A stretch of 64,000 bases of DNA, from contig OY969722.1 of assembly GCA_963702165.1 (NCBI GenBank), forward strand, positions 1,302,001 to 1,366,000, given 5' to 3'. Under the pieces are notes generated by a model. That model did not search any database. It was not told the DNA's origin and saw only the letters and a list, made by a program, of their open reading frames with translations. The stretch is from Terrimesophilobacter sp963702165 (GTDB taxonomy: Bacteria; Actinomycetota; Actinomycetes; Actinomycetales; Microbacteriaceae). The position numbers were made by a program, and so were the translations under genes. Shown here one piece after another: positions 1-8,241 of the stretch (its first letter is position 1; the number at the start of each line of letters is the position of its first letter).

Positions 1-788
1 AGTGGACTGGCTCGACCCCGGATGGGCGGGTCCAGCTGGTCACCACCGAACAGCTGCGGGACCACGACGGCCCGGCCATCCTGGAACGCGCCCGCCTCGC
101 GGTGCCCGGTCAAATCCGATTCTGGGGCATCCTGTGGGATCGGCTCTTCGGCCTCGCCGGCGATGATGCTGCCAAGAGCGCCCGTTGCGTGCGTTACGAC
201 GACGAGCACGGCACTCCGCAGGGTTTCGCCATCTACCGGCCGGACCGCGGCGAGGCAGAGGGCAAGCTCACCCTCGGCTACCTGATCGGCGCCACCGATG
301 ATGCCTACTCGGCGCTCTGGCACTACCTCCTCGAGATGGATCTGATCAAGACCATCACGGCGTCACTGCGTCCAGTGGACGAGCCGTTCCGCTGGCAGGT
401 GTCCGACTACCGCGCGGTGAAGAAGACGTGGGAGTCCGACCACCTCTGGTTGCGCATCCTCGACCCGAAGGCGGTGCTCGAAGCGCGGCGGTACAGCGCG
501 TCGGGGCGGTTCCGGCTCGCCGTGACCGACCCGCTCGGGTTCGCCACCGGCGACTACCTGCTCGAGATTGACACGGATGGGGTCGGTCGGGTGAGTGAAG
601 GCGAGCGCACGGACGCGGCCGGAGTGGCGCTGTCGGTGAATGAGCTCGCGGCGATCAGCCTCGGCGCGGTGACGGCGACGACCTTGGCCAAGGCCGGGCG
701 GCTCCGGGAGCAGACGCCGGGCGCTGCGGTGGCCGTGGATCGAGCGTTCGCCTCGCCGGTCGCGCCCTGGTTGAGCATCTGGTTCTGA
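1..788 (+). CDS. Eis-like GNAT N-acetyltransferase (3' part only)
   Basis: The frame is open from base 3, so the gene starts left of the window and only its C-terminal ~261 residues are visible. The piece matches the C-terminal half of Eis-type (enhanced intracellular survival) acetyltransferases: the second GNAT-like region with GFAIYRPDR and LGYLIGATDDAYSALWHYLL, then an SCP2-like sterol-carrier domain (LRILDPKAVLEARRY, GDYLLEIDTDGVGRV, LSVNELAAISLGAVTATTLAKAGR), ending in the family's characteristic WLSIWF tail, which supplies the C-terminal carboxylate of the active site in Eis. The known family transfers acetyl groups from acetyl-CoA to amines such as aminoglycosides or lysines; the substrate here is unknown. 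An internal GTG at 102 would be a false start because homology continues upstream of it. Confidence 0.85.
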   Translation, partial: WTGSTPDGRVQLVTTEQLRDHDGPAILERARLAVPGQIRFWGILWDRLFGLAGDDAAKSARCVRYDDEHGTPQGFAIYRPDRGEAEGKLTLGYLIGATDDAYSALWHYLLEMDLIKTITASLRPVDEPFRWQVSDYRAVKKTWESDHLWLRILDPKAVLEARRYSASGRFRLAVTDPLGFATGDYLLEIDTDGVGRVSEGERTDAAGVALSVNELAAISLGAVTATTLAKAGRLREQTPGAAVAVDRAFASPVAPWLSIWF

Positions 789-805
789 CTCGGACTCGTT
801 CGGCA

Positions 806-910
806 CCCTGTTGTGCAGGACATTCCTTGTTGTGCAGGACATTCTGGCTTCCCGCGGCGCATCCGTTGGGATCCGGGGCCGACAACGACCGAAAGTCCTG
901 CACAACAGGG
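806..910. repeat. TGTTGTGCAGGACATTC direct/inverted repeat cluster
   Basis: Two direct copies of the 17-mer TGTTGTGCAGGACATTC lie at 809-825 and 828-844. A 16-bp exact inverted counterpart of 806-821 lies at 895-910. The set sits in the 270-bp gap behind the acetyltransferase gene. It could fold as a long hairpin or act as a transcription stop, but there is no T-run. It looks like a dispersed intergenic element rather than part of a gene. Confidence 0.6.
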
Positions 911-912
911 GG

Positions 913-933
913 TATCGACAGGCTCGACCACCG
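913..933. repeat. GGTGGTCGAGC-type short intergenic repeat (inverted copy)
   Basis: The reverse complement reads CGGTGGTCGAGCCTGTCGATA. A near-identical copy is at 16342-16362 (CGGTGGTCGAGCTTGTCGAGA), and a shorter 15-bp copy is at 18030-18044. All are intergenic or at gene ends. This word recurs between genes in Microbacteriaceae genomes as far as I recall; its role is unknown. Confidence 0.5.
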
Positions 934-1058
934 TGCGCTCTACAGGCTCAGGTGCCGGGTACCTGCTAGATCGCTGGCAACTGTGCATCCGGATGCCGTG
1001 CGCGCCTACGTTCGGGAGCGAGCGGAAGTCCCGCCAGAACTGGGAATCAGGAGCTTCG

Positions 1059-1277
1059 ATGAGCGACCCCAACAACCCCGACACTCCGAGCGAGCCGGAC
1101 GTGCCGTCGATCCCGAATCCGGCATCGCCAGCAATGCCGATCCCGCCCAAGGAGCCCGATGGTGGCCCGGACATCGACGAGCCGGGCGAGGACCTCGGCC
1201 TCGAGGATCCGGATGAGCCACTCGAAGACCTGCCCAAGAACCCGCGCGCCGATGGCGACCTGGGCGGGCTGCCGTAA
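1059..1277 (+). CDS. Small acidic proline-rich protein, unknown function
   Basis: A 72-residue product starting at ATG 1059, with AGGAG at 1049-1053, 5 nt before the start. The protein is almost entirely Pro, Asp, Glu and Gly (PNNPDTPSEPDVPSIPNP, DIDEPGEDLGLEDPDEP), with no membrane segment or signal peptide, so it is probably disordered. The acylphosphatase gene follows after 3 nt, implying one transcript. I do not recognise a family. The good ribosome site and tight spacing to a real gene argue that it is translated; the low complexity leaves some doubt. Confidence 0.6.
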   Translation: MSDPNNPDTPSEPDVPSIPNPASPAMPIPPKEPDGGPDIDEPGEDLGLEDPDEPLEDLPKNPRADGDLGGLP

Positions 1278-1280
1278 CCC

Positions 1281-1544
1281 GTGCGCAAGCGCGTCATCGT
1301 GCGCGGGCTGGTGCAGGGCGTCGGATTCCGCTGGTCCGCCGGGCGCGAGGCCGAAGCGCTCGGCCTGAGCGGGCACGCCCGGAATCTTGCCGATGGCAGC
1401 GTCGAGGTCGAGATTGAGGGGCCGGATGCCGCGGTCGAGCGGATGACTGCCTGGCTGGGCCAGGGGCCGCGCCACGCCCGGGTCGACGCGATCGAGGTGA
1501 CCGAGCTGGGTGAGACGGGGCGGGTGGGGTTTCAGCTGGGGTGA
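1281..1544 (+). CDS. acyP: Acylphosphatase
   Basis: An 87-residue protein of the usual acylphosphatase length, with a GTG start 3 nt after the preceding stop. It carries the family signature VRGLVQGVGFRW, including the phosphate-binding Arg (R17), and GHARNLADGSVEVEIEGP with the catalytic Asn (N35). The enzyme hydrolyses the carboxyl-phosphate bond of acylphosphates in the cytoplasm. It is probably cotranscribed with the small acidic protein upstream. It converges with the DUF2207 gene, leaving only 12 nt between their stops. Confidence 0.93.
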   Translation: MRKRVIVRGLVQGVGFRWSAGREAEALGLSGHARNLADGSVEVEIEGPDAAVERMTAWLGQGPRHARVDAIEVTELGETGRVGFQLG

Positions 1545-1556
1545 GCCGGGGTCTCG

Positions 1557-3308
1557 CTAGACGCCACCTCCGCCGCCGCCACCACCGCCGCCGCCCGACG
1601 ATCCACCGCCGCCGGAGCCACCCGACGACGCACTGAACGATGACGACGCGGTCGACGACACCGATCCGATGCTGCTCGCGAACAGCGCCGCGTTGAATCC
1701 GCTCGCACCGGAGTACCATTCGGGCTGCGAGCCGGTCTGCTCGTAGTAGCGGCCCAGCTCCTGCGCCCAGCGCTTCTCCTCGCCGAACAGGACCGCGTAC
1801 GGCAGCAGCCGCTCGTTCAGTTTCACGACCTGCGCCGGATCATCCACCGATACCCGTGACCGCAGTGCGCCCTCAGGGGATTGCAGGAATTGCAGACGAT
1901 CTGTCTCAGCGAGGTCGATGTACTCGTGCAGGCCCTTCAGGTAGTCGCGCAGTTCGACGCCCTTCGCGTCGAGGGGCGACTTCGCGACGAGTACGTAGGT
2001 CGCAGCCGCAGCGAGCACCGACACGACGAGGGTCAGCAGCGGCCACCGGCCGCCGTAGTCCTGGTCGAGTGCCATGATGCTGAACACCACGCCCGCGAGC
2101 GACGCGAGGGTCGCCGCGATGACCACCCAGGCCACCCTCATCGCCGGGATCTTCCGCCGGTAGCCCTTCTCCACCATGTACTTCGACACCCGACCGTTCA
2201 GGGACAGGATGCTCTTGGCCGCCCTGCTATCCGACGACTTCAGCTTCTTGCGCGTGCCTGGCGCTGGCTTGTACTCGAAGATCGCATTGATGAACGACTT
2301 CTCGTCCTTGTCGAGGCCGTCGTCGTGGAGGAACTCGAGGGTGAACTTGCCGCGCCTCTCCTCCTCGAGGATCCGGATGTTGCCGTCGACGGCGAGCTTG
2401 ATGAGCTCGGCCGCGGTGGCCCTGCTCACCTTGCGAATGGTGTTCGCCGAGTAGAAGAGGTTCACCCCCTTCGGCGGAAGGTATTCGGGGATGATCAGCC
2501 CGCGGCTCGGTGCGTCGCGGAGCACCCGCATCCGTACGAAGCCCGCGGCCGCTGCCGCGAGAACGGCGAGCGCGGCGCCGATCGCGGCGAGGGCCGGCCA
2601 GATCGAGTCGGTGAAGCCGCTCGGTCGCGGGGTGAAAGTTCCGGGCTCGAATGCGATCGCCAGAGTGACGTTCTGACCGGCTTGCAGGTTCGTCGCCGAG
2701 AAGGAGAAGCCATCCGGCAGCTCGACGATCGTCGCCGGGTCGGTCGAGCTCTCGTAGCCGGCGTAGCCTGCCACCTGCCCGGTGAGCGATTTCCGCAGCT
2801 CGTCGGCAATGTGGACGTTGGCGGTGACCGAGCCGAACGGCTGCCCCCATCCGGTGCCATTGGTGTCCCAGTAGAACTCGTCTGCGCCCGTGTCGGCGAA
2901 GTACCGGGTCACGAAGCGCTGCTCGTACGTGATGACATACGTCTGCTGGCCGTGCACGTAGTTGTCGCCGGCGATGGTGAGGACGACGAAATCGCCGTCG
3001 CTGTCCGAACTCCACTCGCGCGGCTGCCCGGCCTCGTCGGTGACGCTGACGACCTTCAGCTCGGTCGGATGCCCGTCGTAGCGGTCAACGAGTTCGCGCC
3101 GGATGCCTCGGTTCTGGTCGAACTCGGGGAATACCGCGACGAGCGTCTCGACGGTGCGAAGCGTGGAGTGGCCAGCCTCATCGGCGCCCAGGAAGTACTC
3201 GCCCGTGAAGCTGTCGAAGTGGAAGTCGTCGACATCGGCGACCGCGGGAGCTGCAACACCGAAAGCGAGCGCGAGGGTGAGGGAGACGAAGGCGAACAGT
3301 CGTTTCAC
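1557..3308 (-). CDS. DUF2207 membrane protein with poly-glycine C-terminus
   Basis: The 583-residue protein has a Sec signal peptide (residues 1-24, cleavage after AVA), an extracytoplasmic DUF2207 domain (about 30-225), a membrane segment at 236-258, a cytoplasmic stretch, and two more membrane segments near 391-413 and 422-443. The C-terminus is a serine/glycine tail ending in an uninterrupted run of glycines. The architecture is that of predicted DUF2207 membrane proteins, whose function is not established. The gene starts 20 nt downstream of the winged-helix gene on the same strand, so the two may be cotranscribed. The glycine tail is common in this family and likely lies at the membrane or outside. 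Confidence 0.88.
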   Translation of the reverse strand: MKRLFAFVSLTLALAFGVAAPAVADVDDFHFDSFTGEYFLGADEAGHSTLRTVETLVAVFPEFDQNRGIRRELVDRYDGHPTELKVVSVTDEAGQPREWSSDSDGDFVVLTIAGDNYVHGQQTYVITYEQRFVTRYFADTGADEFYWDTNGTGWGQPFGSVTANVHIADELRKSLTGQVAGYAGYESSTDPATIVELPDGFSFSATNLQAGQNVTLAIAFEPGTFTPRPSGFTDSIWPALAAIGAALAVLAAAAAGFVRMRVLRDAPSRGLIIPEYLPPKGVNLFYSANTIRKVSRATAAELIKLAVDGNIRILEEERRGKFTLEFLHDDGLDKDEKSFINAIFEYKPAPGTRKKLKSSDSRAAKSILSLNGRVSKYMVEKGYRRKIPAMRVAWVVIAATLASLAGVVFSIMALDQDYGGRWPLLTLVVSVLAAAATYVLVAKSPLDAKGVELRDYLKGLHEYIDLAETDRLQFLQSPEGALRSRVSVDDPAQVVKLNERLLPYAVLFGEEKRWAQELGRYYEQTGSQPEWYSGASGFNAALFASSIGSVSSTASSSFSASSGGSGGGGSSGGGGGGGGGGGV

Positions 3309-3328
3309 GATCCCAACTCTATTGAGAT

Positions 3329-4447
3329 TCAGGCGTGCGGCCCGACCGTCACCGCGCCGAACACCACCGCCGCCGATAGCCCTTGAATCTCGGCGATGCG
3401 CTCGGCCCGCTGCTCGATCTCGCTCCGCCGGGCTGCGGTCAGCCGTGGGAACGCCTCGACCGTGACGGTGACGCGCTTGCCGCTCTTCCTCTGGTGCCAG
3501 ACCCCCTGCACTGTGCCGTCGATGACGAGCACCGGGTAGTTGCCCGCCTGCCCTCGCGAGAGAGCGCGCTCGTAGGCCCGACCGGGGAACAGGGCCTCGC
3601 GCGGATGGCTGCCGACCACCAGGGCGTCGAAGTACGGAAGCAGCAGCACCGCCGTCGAGCCGGCGTCGGGGAAGGCGGTGTCCCCCGCGTTCACGAACAG
3701 GTCATCCACGCGCTCGAGGTCCGCGCGCTCGAAGACCGAATCCGCCCAGGCGACCGGCGCGGACAGCCACCGTGCGAAGTCGCGAGGTGCGGCGGGGCCG
3801 TATGCGTGCAGGTAGCGCTGGAGCAGCCGAACCTCGGGTTCGTCAACCGCCACATAGGCCGGCGCCCGGATGTAGGTGATCGCCCGGCCCCTGCCGGGGC
3901 CGAACGCCAGCGCACCCCGCGCCGCCGCGCGCGAGATGACCTGTCGCCAGCGGGGCCACCAGGTTTGGAAGGCGGGCATCACGAGCTCTCCCGCCCACGA
4001 TCCCGCCCGGGCAACGACTTCCTTGTCCAGCTCGTCGAGCGTGAGCCCCTCGTCGATGCCGTCTTGAGCGAGGGCGTCGCGAACGGCTTCGACGACGGCG
4101 GTGGTCTGCTCGTCGTCCAGTCGCACATCGTCTGCTCCTCCCCCGATCACCGGCACGGCTTCGAGCGCCGGCAGCCACAATCCGAGTTCGCTGGTGGGGA
4201 GGTAATGCACGGTCCCGCGCGGGCCGTAGGTCTTGGTCAGGGTGCGCTGCGGCCACAGCGCGTCCCGCACGTCGGCCGCACCGCCGGCCGCCATCCGGAT
4301 GCCGATCGAGACCTCCGCGGACGACGCGATCTGCGCGTGGGTGCCGACGGAGGCGGACGCGGCAGCGGCGGCATCCGGTGCCTGAGGCTCCTCCAGCAGG
4401 TGGCGCGCGAGCCTGCGGGCCGCGACCAGCTCCGGGTTCAGCGCCAT
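3329..4447 (-). CDS. Winged-helix DNA-binding domain protein (HTH_42/AlkX family)
   Basis: A 372-residue protein starting at ATG 4447; an alternative start 30 nt upstream (4477) gives an untypical N-terminus. It matches the HTH_42 family: an N-terminal helical part (LNPELVAARRLARHLL), TYGPRGTVHYLPTSELGLWLPAL, a YGPAAPRDFARWL wing region, and the C-terminal block LLLPYFDALVVGSHPREALFPG followed by GNYPVLVIDGTVQGVWH. Relatives include E. coli YcaQ, a glycosylase for crosslinked DNA, and Streptomyces AlkX. A role in DNA repair is therefore possible but only inferred. It is transcribed towards the DUF2207 gene and diverges from the DUF2510 gene. Confidence 0.85.
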   Translation of the reverse strand: MALNPELVAARRLARHLLEEPQAPDAAAAASASVGTHAQIASSAEVSIGIRMAAGGAADVRDALWPQRTLTKTYGPRGTVHYLPTSELGLWLPALEAVPVIGGGADDVRLDDEQTTAVVEAVRDALAQDGIDEGLTLDELDKEVVARAGSWAGELVMPAFQTWWPRWRQVISRAAARGALAFGPGRGRAITYIRAPAYVAVDEPEVRLLQRYLHAYGPAAPRDFARWLSAPVAWADSVFERADLERVDDLFVNAGDTAFPDAGSTAVLLLPYFDALVVGSHPREALFPGRAYERALSRGQAGNYPVLVIDGTVQGVWHQRKSGKRVTVTVEAFPRLTAARRSEIEQRAERIAEIQGLSAAVVFGAVTVGPHA

Positions 4448-4672
4448 GCATCGAATGGTAGCCGGGCGGCACGGCACGGAAAATGCGCGCGCGCAGGGAG
4501 CATTCGTCGCTAAGGTGAATCAACCGTACCCAGTTGTGGGGACTCGCCAGCCGATCGCCGCAACTCGAGCACGACCGATATATCCGGCCAAACTGGGGGC
4601 ATCCGGATTGGGTTCAGCCTGTTTACACTCGGAACCAATCCTCGCTAACCCGAATTCGCAAGGAGGTAACGA

Positions 4673-5695
4673 TTGTCTGATCAGGGAGACGTCGCGCCCG
4701 CTGCGTGGTACCCGGACCCTCACGGGGTCGCCGAACTCCGGTGGTGGGACGGAACCCAGTGGACGGATGCAGTTCACGGGCCGACCTCGCCGTCAACCGG
4801 TTCGACGGCCGTGTTCCCGGAGTTGCCTCCTACGGATGTACCGCTGCATGCCCCGGCAGTGCCGGCTGCCCAGCCGGCCGTCGCCGAGCCGGTGGCTGTC
4901 GCCGAACCGGCAGTCGTCGCCGAGCCGGACAGGGCTCCCGAGCCTGTCGCTGTGGCCGAGCCGGCAACACTGCCGGAGACCGCCGCCATGCCAGCGCCCG
5001 TCGCGGTCGCTGACGTGCTCGTCGACGCCCAACTGACCCAGCAGCCGGGGATTCTCACCGACCCGGAAGGCACCGGCCTCGGCACCGAGACCTGGCCGCC
5101 GGCGTTGGCTGTCGGCGACGGGCCGTCGCGGTCGCAACTGCGCGAGGTGCAGGCAGACTTCTCCGAGCCGGGTGAGCAGGCCTATGGGTGGGGTCGTGAA
5201 ACGACTCGCTACAGCACGATGCCCGGCCAGGCGAACCCCGCGGGGGCGCGCTGGCGGGGGCTGTCCGGCCCCACAAGGCCGACCCGGTCGAACACCGCGT
5301 CATCCTGGGTGATCGCATTCATGCCATTGATCACGGCGCTGCTGACGTTCGGCGTCATCTTCGCGCTGGTCAACCTCCCCGGCTTCGACGCAGCGCCGAT
5401 GCAACTGGTGCTCGCGGTTGTGGCGGCGGTCATGTTCGCCGTGACGCTCCTGCTCGCCGTCAGCGACCGCAGCCGCCTGTCCAGCTTTGGGCACATCACG
5501 CCGGCGCACTGGGCGTGGGCGCTGCTCGGCTCGCTGGTCTACCTGATCGCCCGCACGATCTCGGTGTTCCGCAACACGTCGAAGATGACCTGGCAGCTCT
5601 GGGTCAACCTGCTGCTGACGGTCGGCATCATCACGGTCGCAGTCGCGGCCGTGTCGATGTTCATCGCCATGGCCCGGCAGTTCCTGGGGTTCTAG
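4673..5695 (+). CDS. DUF2510 membrane protein
   Basis: This 340-residue protein starts at TTG 4673; the strong Shine-Dalgarno AGGAGGT at 4661-4667 fixes the start despite the weak codon. The N-terminus is a DUF2510 motif (AAWYPDPHGVAELRWWDGTQWTD, first ~35 residues), a short domain common at the cytoplasmic ends of actinobacterial membrane proteins. A Pro/Ala/Val/Glu linker of irregular VAEPxAVAEP repeats runs from about 60 to 115. Four hydrophobic segments follow at about 211-234, 243-264, 278-297 and 308-333. No enzymatic motif is visible. The gene stands alone in the divergent gap with the HTH_42 gene, ahead of the macrodomain gene. Confidence 0.88.
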   Translation: MSDQGDVAPAAWYPDPHGVAELRWWDGTQWTDAVHGPTSPSTGSTAVFPELPPTDVPLHAPAVPAAQPAVAEPVAVAEPAVVAEPDRAPEPVAVAEPATLPETAAMPAPVAVADVLVDAQLTQQPGILTDPEGTGLGTETWPPALAVGDGPSRSQLREVQADFSEPGEQAYGWGRETTRYSTMPGQANPAGARWRGLSGPTRPTRSNTASSWVIAFMPLITALLTFGVIFALVNLPGFDAAPMQLVLAVVAAVMFAVTLLLAVSDRSRLSSFGHITPAHWAWALLGSLVYLIARTISVFRNTSKMTWQLWVNLLLTVGIITVAVAAVSMFIAMARQFLGF

Positions 5696-5718
5696 CAGCG
5701 CCTCGGTGACGGAAGGGG

Positions 5719-6243
5719 ATGCTCGTGGGCGACCTGGAGATCATCCGCGGCGACATCACCAGGCAAGAGGTCGATGCGATCGTGAACGCGGCGAACTCAT
5801 CCCTGCTCGGCGGCGGCGGAGTGGACGGCGCGATCCACGCGGCGGGCGGCCCAGACATCCTCGCCGAGTGCCGGATGCTGCGCCGCGACCGCCTACCGCA
5901 CGGATTGCCGGCCGGACAGGCCGTCGCGACCGGTGCCGGGCGGCTTCCGGCCCGTTGGGTGATCCACGCCGTTGGCCCCGTGCACTCCCCCAGCGACGAC
6001 CGCACCCACCTGCTCGAGAGCGCCTACCGCAGCTCGCTCGATGTCGCGGCCGAGCTCGGCGCCGACTCGGTCGCCTTCCCGGCGATCTCGGCCGGGGCCT
6101 ACGGATGGCCTAAGGAAAGCGCCGCCTTCGTCGCGGTGGGCAGTGTCGCCGACCGGCTTGACGAGTTCGACCTCGTGCGCTTCGTGCTGTTCAGCGACGA
6201 GCTGCAGGAGCTGTTCCTCCGGGCGGCGAGCGAACTGCTCTGA
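5719..6243 (+). CDS. Macrodomain protein, O-acetyl-ADP-ribose deacetylase-like
   Basis: The 174-residue protein is a single macrodomain of the YmdB/MacroD type. It shows GDITRQEVDAIVNAANSSLLGGGGVDGAIH with the conserved Asn and Gly-rich ADP-ribose loop, GQAVATGAGRLPARWVIHAVGP, and FPAISAGAYGWP. Known members hydrolyse O-acetyl-ADP-ribose or mono-ADP-ribosylated targets. ATG 5719 has GGAAGGGG just upstream; GTG at 5725 is an alternative. It begins 23 nt after the DUF2510 gene on the same strand and may share its transcript. The protein is presumably cytoplasmic, as no signal or membrane segment is seen. Confidence 0.92.
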   Translation: MLVGDLEIIRGDITRQEVDAIVNAANSSLLGGGGVDGAIHAAGGPDILAECRMLRRDRLPHGLPAGQAVATGAGRLPARWVIHAVGPVHSPSDDRTHLLESAYRSSLDVAAELGADSVAFPAISAGAYGWPKESAAFVAVGSVADRLDEFDLVRFVLFSDELQELFLRAASELL

Positions 6244-6270
6244 GGCGCCTGGCATCAGCGCATCCGATGC

Positions 6271-7119
6271 TCAGTAGATGAAGATCGGCAGCGCGCCAGG
6301 GTTGTGCGCGTGCACGATAACAAGGAACACGACGACGTCGAACAGCAGGTGCACCGCCACCACATAGCTCAACGACTTCGACAGCATGAAGATGTAGCCC
6401 TGCAGCAGTGCGAACGGGATCGTGAGCAGCGGCCCCCAGCTCTGATAGCCGAGCTCCCACAGGAACGACACGAAGATCGTCGCCTGCAGGATGTTGGCCT
6501 GCCACAGCGGGAAGTGCTTGCGCAGCAGCGCGAACACCGTGCAGATGAAGAACAGCTCGTCCCAGATGCCGACGGCGTTCACGCCGACGAACAGTCGCGC
6601 GACCTCATCCGGGGCGGTCACGGCCGGCCAGTTCAGGTACGCGCCGGAACGGATGAAGTAGGTCGGCAGGATGAGCCAGCCCAGCACGACGACGACAACG
6701 AGGTACAGCCACTGCACGCGTGACCAGCGCCGACCGGTCAGAATCGGGAAGACGATCGGCTGCGTCCCGGGGCGCCGGTTCACGACGTACCGGGACAACA
6801 GGTACGGCACGAGGACGGCGAGCGCGAGCACCGTCCCCATGACGACCATGTTCAGGTAGCTGATGTCGGCCTCGAGTCGAATGGTGCTGATGATTCCCAT
6901 GCCGATCGCGATCAGGCCGAGGTCGGGGGCGAGTTCGCGGTCGATGGCGAACGCGGAAGCGACGCCGGCCACCAGGAGAAGGTAGCCGGCCAGTCGCGGG
7001 ACCAGGTCGTGGTCCGCACCAACACCGAAGAGCAGCACCGCGGATGCGGAAACCAGCGCGGCGGGAAGAAGACGCCAGGAGACTCCGGTGGACTGGCGTA
7101 TCTCGATCGCGTTCACCAT
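6271..7119 (-). CDS. CPBP-family (CAAX-protease-like) membrane protein
   Basis: A 282-residue polytopic membrane protein with about eight hydrophobic segments. The C-terminal half has the CPBP/Abi pattern: WDELFFICTVFALLRKHF (motif 1, though only one Glu, with Asp before it, rather than EE), FLWELGYQSWGP, and AVHLLFDVVVFL (motif with His and Asp). Known members are intramembrane glutamic proteases or bacteriocin-immunity factors; the DE instead of EE in motif 1 makes catalysis uncertain. A -10-like TAAGGT ends just before the start region and would give a leaderless transcript beginning at GTG 7116, so the true start may be 7116 rather than ATG 7119. Confidence 0.82.
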   Translation of the reverse strand: MVNAIEIRQSTGVSWRLLPAALVSASAVLLFGVGADHDLVPRLAGYLLLVAGVASAFAIDRELAPDLGLIAIGMGIISTIRLEADISYLNMVVMGTVLALAVLVPYLLSRYVVNRRPGTQPIVFPILTGRRWSRVQWLYLVVVVVLGWLILPTYFIRSGAYLNWPAVTAPDEVARLFVGVNAVGIWDELFFICTVFALLRKHFPLWQANILQATIFVSFLWELGYQSWGPLLTIPFALLQGYIFMLSKSLSYVVAVHLLFDVVVFLVIVHAHNPGALPIFIY

Positions 7120-7259
7120 TCCACCTTAAACGCCAGGAGGCGGTGGGATCGTGGCTGGCCGTTACCCCCGTACCGTCCAGCTCTTGTGTGATCTCACCGC
7201 CTCCGGGTGCCCCCCGTATTGCGTAGAGCCACAGTAACCCCACCTCACCCGGCAAATAA

Positions 7260-7439
7260 TCCCCCAAAGGGGGGCGCTACCAGAATCGGGACCCGCGTGC
7301 GATCATCCGGCGCTATCGGCACCGGCCGCACATGGCGAAGGCCTCCGAACCTGCATTGCAGCTTCAGGAGGCCTTCTATACCTTCGAGTTTTACCTCGTT
7401 AGCGGGGACAGGATACTCCCCCAAACGGGGGACGCAACC
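7260..7439. repeat. Pair of CCCCCAAA-GGGGG palindromes bounding 180 bp
   Basis: Copy one (7260-7281) reads TCCCCCAAAGGGGGGCGCTACC and copy two (7417-7439) differs from it by one inserted base and a few substitutions. Each copy is itself a short palindrome. The segment between them contains the 7337-7376 hairpin and no gene. The arrangement resembles the ends of a small non-coding element, but transposition is not shown. Confidence 0.5.
7337..7376. terminator. 10-bp perfect stem hairpin
   Basis: GAAGGCCTCC (7337-7346) pairs exactly with GGAGGCCTTC (7367-7376) across a 20-nt loop. It lies beyond the 3' end of the DUF488 gene and is followed on the plus strand by a T-containing stretch (TATACCTTCGAGTTTTACC). 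It could terminate transcription from either side, or be the core of the surrounding repeat element. Confidence 0.45.
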
Positions 7440-7466
7440 CCTAAAGCCTTGTTTGATGGTTGAGGG

Positions 7467-7808
7467 TCAGCCGAGCCAGTCGGCCAGCACCAGCGCCTGG
7501 TTGTGGTGATCGTCCTTCGCGCTGTAGAGCAGCGTGACAACCTTGTGTCCGGCCAGCGAGTCACGCAGCCCTGCCGCCGCCGGGTTCTGGTCGAGTTCTG
7601 CGCGGTACCGGCGTTCGAACTCCGCCCAGTTCTGCACCTCGTGGTGGAACCAGGTGCGCAGCTCGTCGCTCGGGGCGACCTCCTTGGCCCACTCGCCAAG
7701 TGCCGCACGCTCCTTGCTCACTCCTCGCGGCCAGAGGCGATCGACGAGAACTCGGTAGCCGTCATCCGGGCTCGGATCGTCGTAGATGCGCTTCGTTTTC
7801 AGTTCCAC
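7467..7808 (-). CDS. DUF488 family protein
   Basis: A 113-residue protein with a GTG start at 7808; AGGAGGT lies six bases upstream, which decides this start over a much longer open frame. It contains the DUF488 signature: KRIYDDPSPDDGYRVLVDRLWPRGVSKE, then LGEWAKEVAPSDELRTWFHH and a C-terminal VVTLLYSAKDDHHNQALVLADWL. The family is widespread, small and cytoplasmic, and its biochemical function is unproven. The cupin gene diverges from it across 60 nt. Confidence 0.9.
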   Translation of the reverse strand: MELKTKRIYDDPSPDDGYRVLVDRLWPRGVSKERAALGEWAKEVAPSDELRTWFHHEVQNWAEFERRYRAELDQNPAAAGLRDSLAGHKVVTLLYSAKDDHHNQALVLADWLG

Positions 7809-7868
7809 GTTCGACCTCCTGTGAGTCAACAGTGCCAGTTGACAGCGCCTGCGGCTACGGTGGCGAGC

Positions 7869-8192
7869 ATGGAATCCGATACGGTGCTCACGTTTGTCGA
7901 GGATCTGCTGACCACCGCGCCCGTTCCCGCCGAGGGGATGAGCCACAACACGGTGCTCTCCGATGGCGGGCTGCGCGTCATCATGCTGTCGTTCGCCGAG
8001 GGCCATGTGCTGAAGGACCATTCGGCGCCGGGCCAGCTGCTCCTGCAGGCTGTCGACGGCGAGCTCAAGGTGCGCGTGGCTCGTGAGGAGCTGATCCTCA
8101 AGCCGGGCGGGCTGATCAGCCTGGCCGCGAAGACACGCCACGAGGTGGAGGCTGTCACGGATGCGCGGTTGATGCTCACGCTGGCCACTTAG
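7869..8192 (+). CDS. Small cupin-domain protein
   Basis: A 107-residue single-domain beta-barrel protein: LRVIMLSFAEGHVLKDHSAPGQLLLQAVDGELKVRV, then LILKPGGLISLAAKTRHEVEAV, which are the two cupin motifs. Some metal-binding His positions are present (H in the first motif, RHEV in the second). Such small cupins bind metals or small molecules; no substrate can be named. TACGGT at 7856-7861 lies 7 nt before the ATG with no Shine-Dalgarno between, so the mRNA is probably leaderless. It diverges from the DUF488 gene. Confidence 0.82.
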   Translation: MESDTVLTFVEDLLTTAPVPAEGMSHNTVLSDGGLRVIMLSFAEGHVLKDHSAPGQLLLQAVDGELKVRVAREELILKPGGLISLAAKTRHEVEAVTDARLMLTLAT

Positions 8193-8241
8193 ACAGCGCC
8201 AGCACTGGCTAGTGCCAGCGAAACCTTTCTACGCTGGAGAG

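Larger units (their letters stand above)
7120..7466. other. 347-bp gap without a gene; repeats and hairpin
   Basis: No plausible gene on either strand. The gap holds the promoter of the CPBP gene at its left end, two near-identical CCCCCAAA(C)GGGGG palindromic words (7260-7281 and 7417-7439), a strong hairpin (7337-7376) and, at 7399-7414, a 16-base word TTAGCGGGGACAGGAT that resembles the 3' end of an actinobacterial initiator tRNA read on the minus strand. Confidence 0.6.

Noticed and set aside
1881..3386. A 501-codon plus-strand open frame
   Set aside because: It lies opposite the DUF2207 gene and its translation is Arg/Glu/His-rich with no family resemblance.
7399..7414. A tRNA gene
   Set aside because: Only about 16 bases resemble a tRNA end; no cloverleaf or anticodon arm is present around it.
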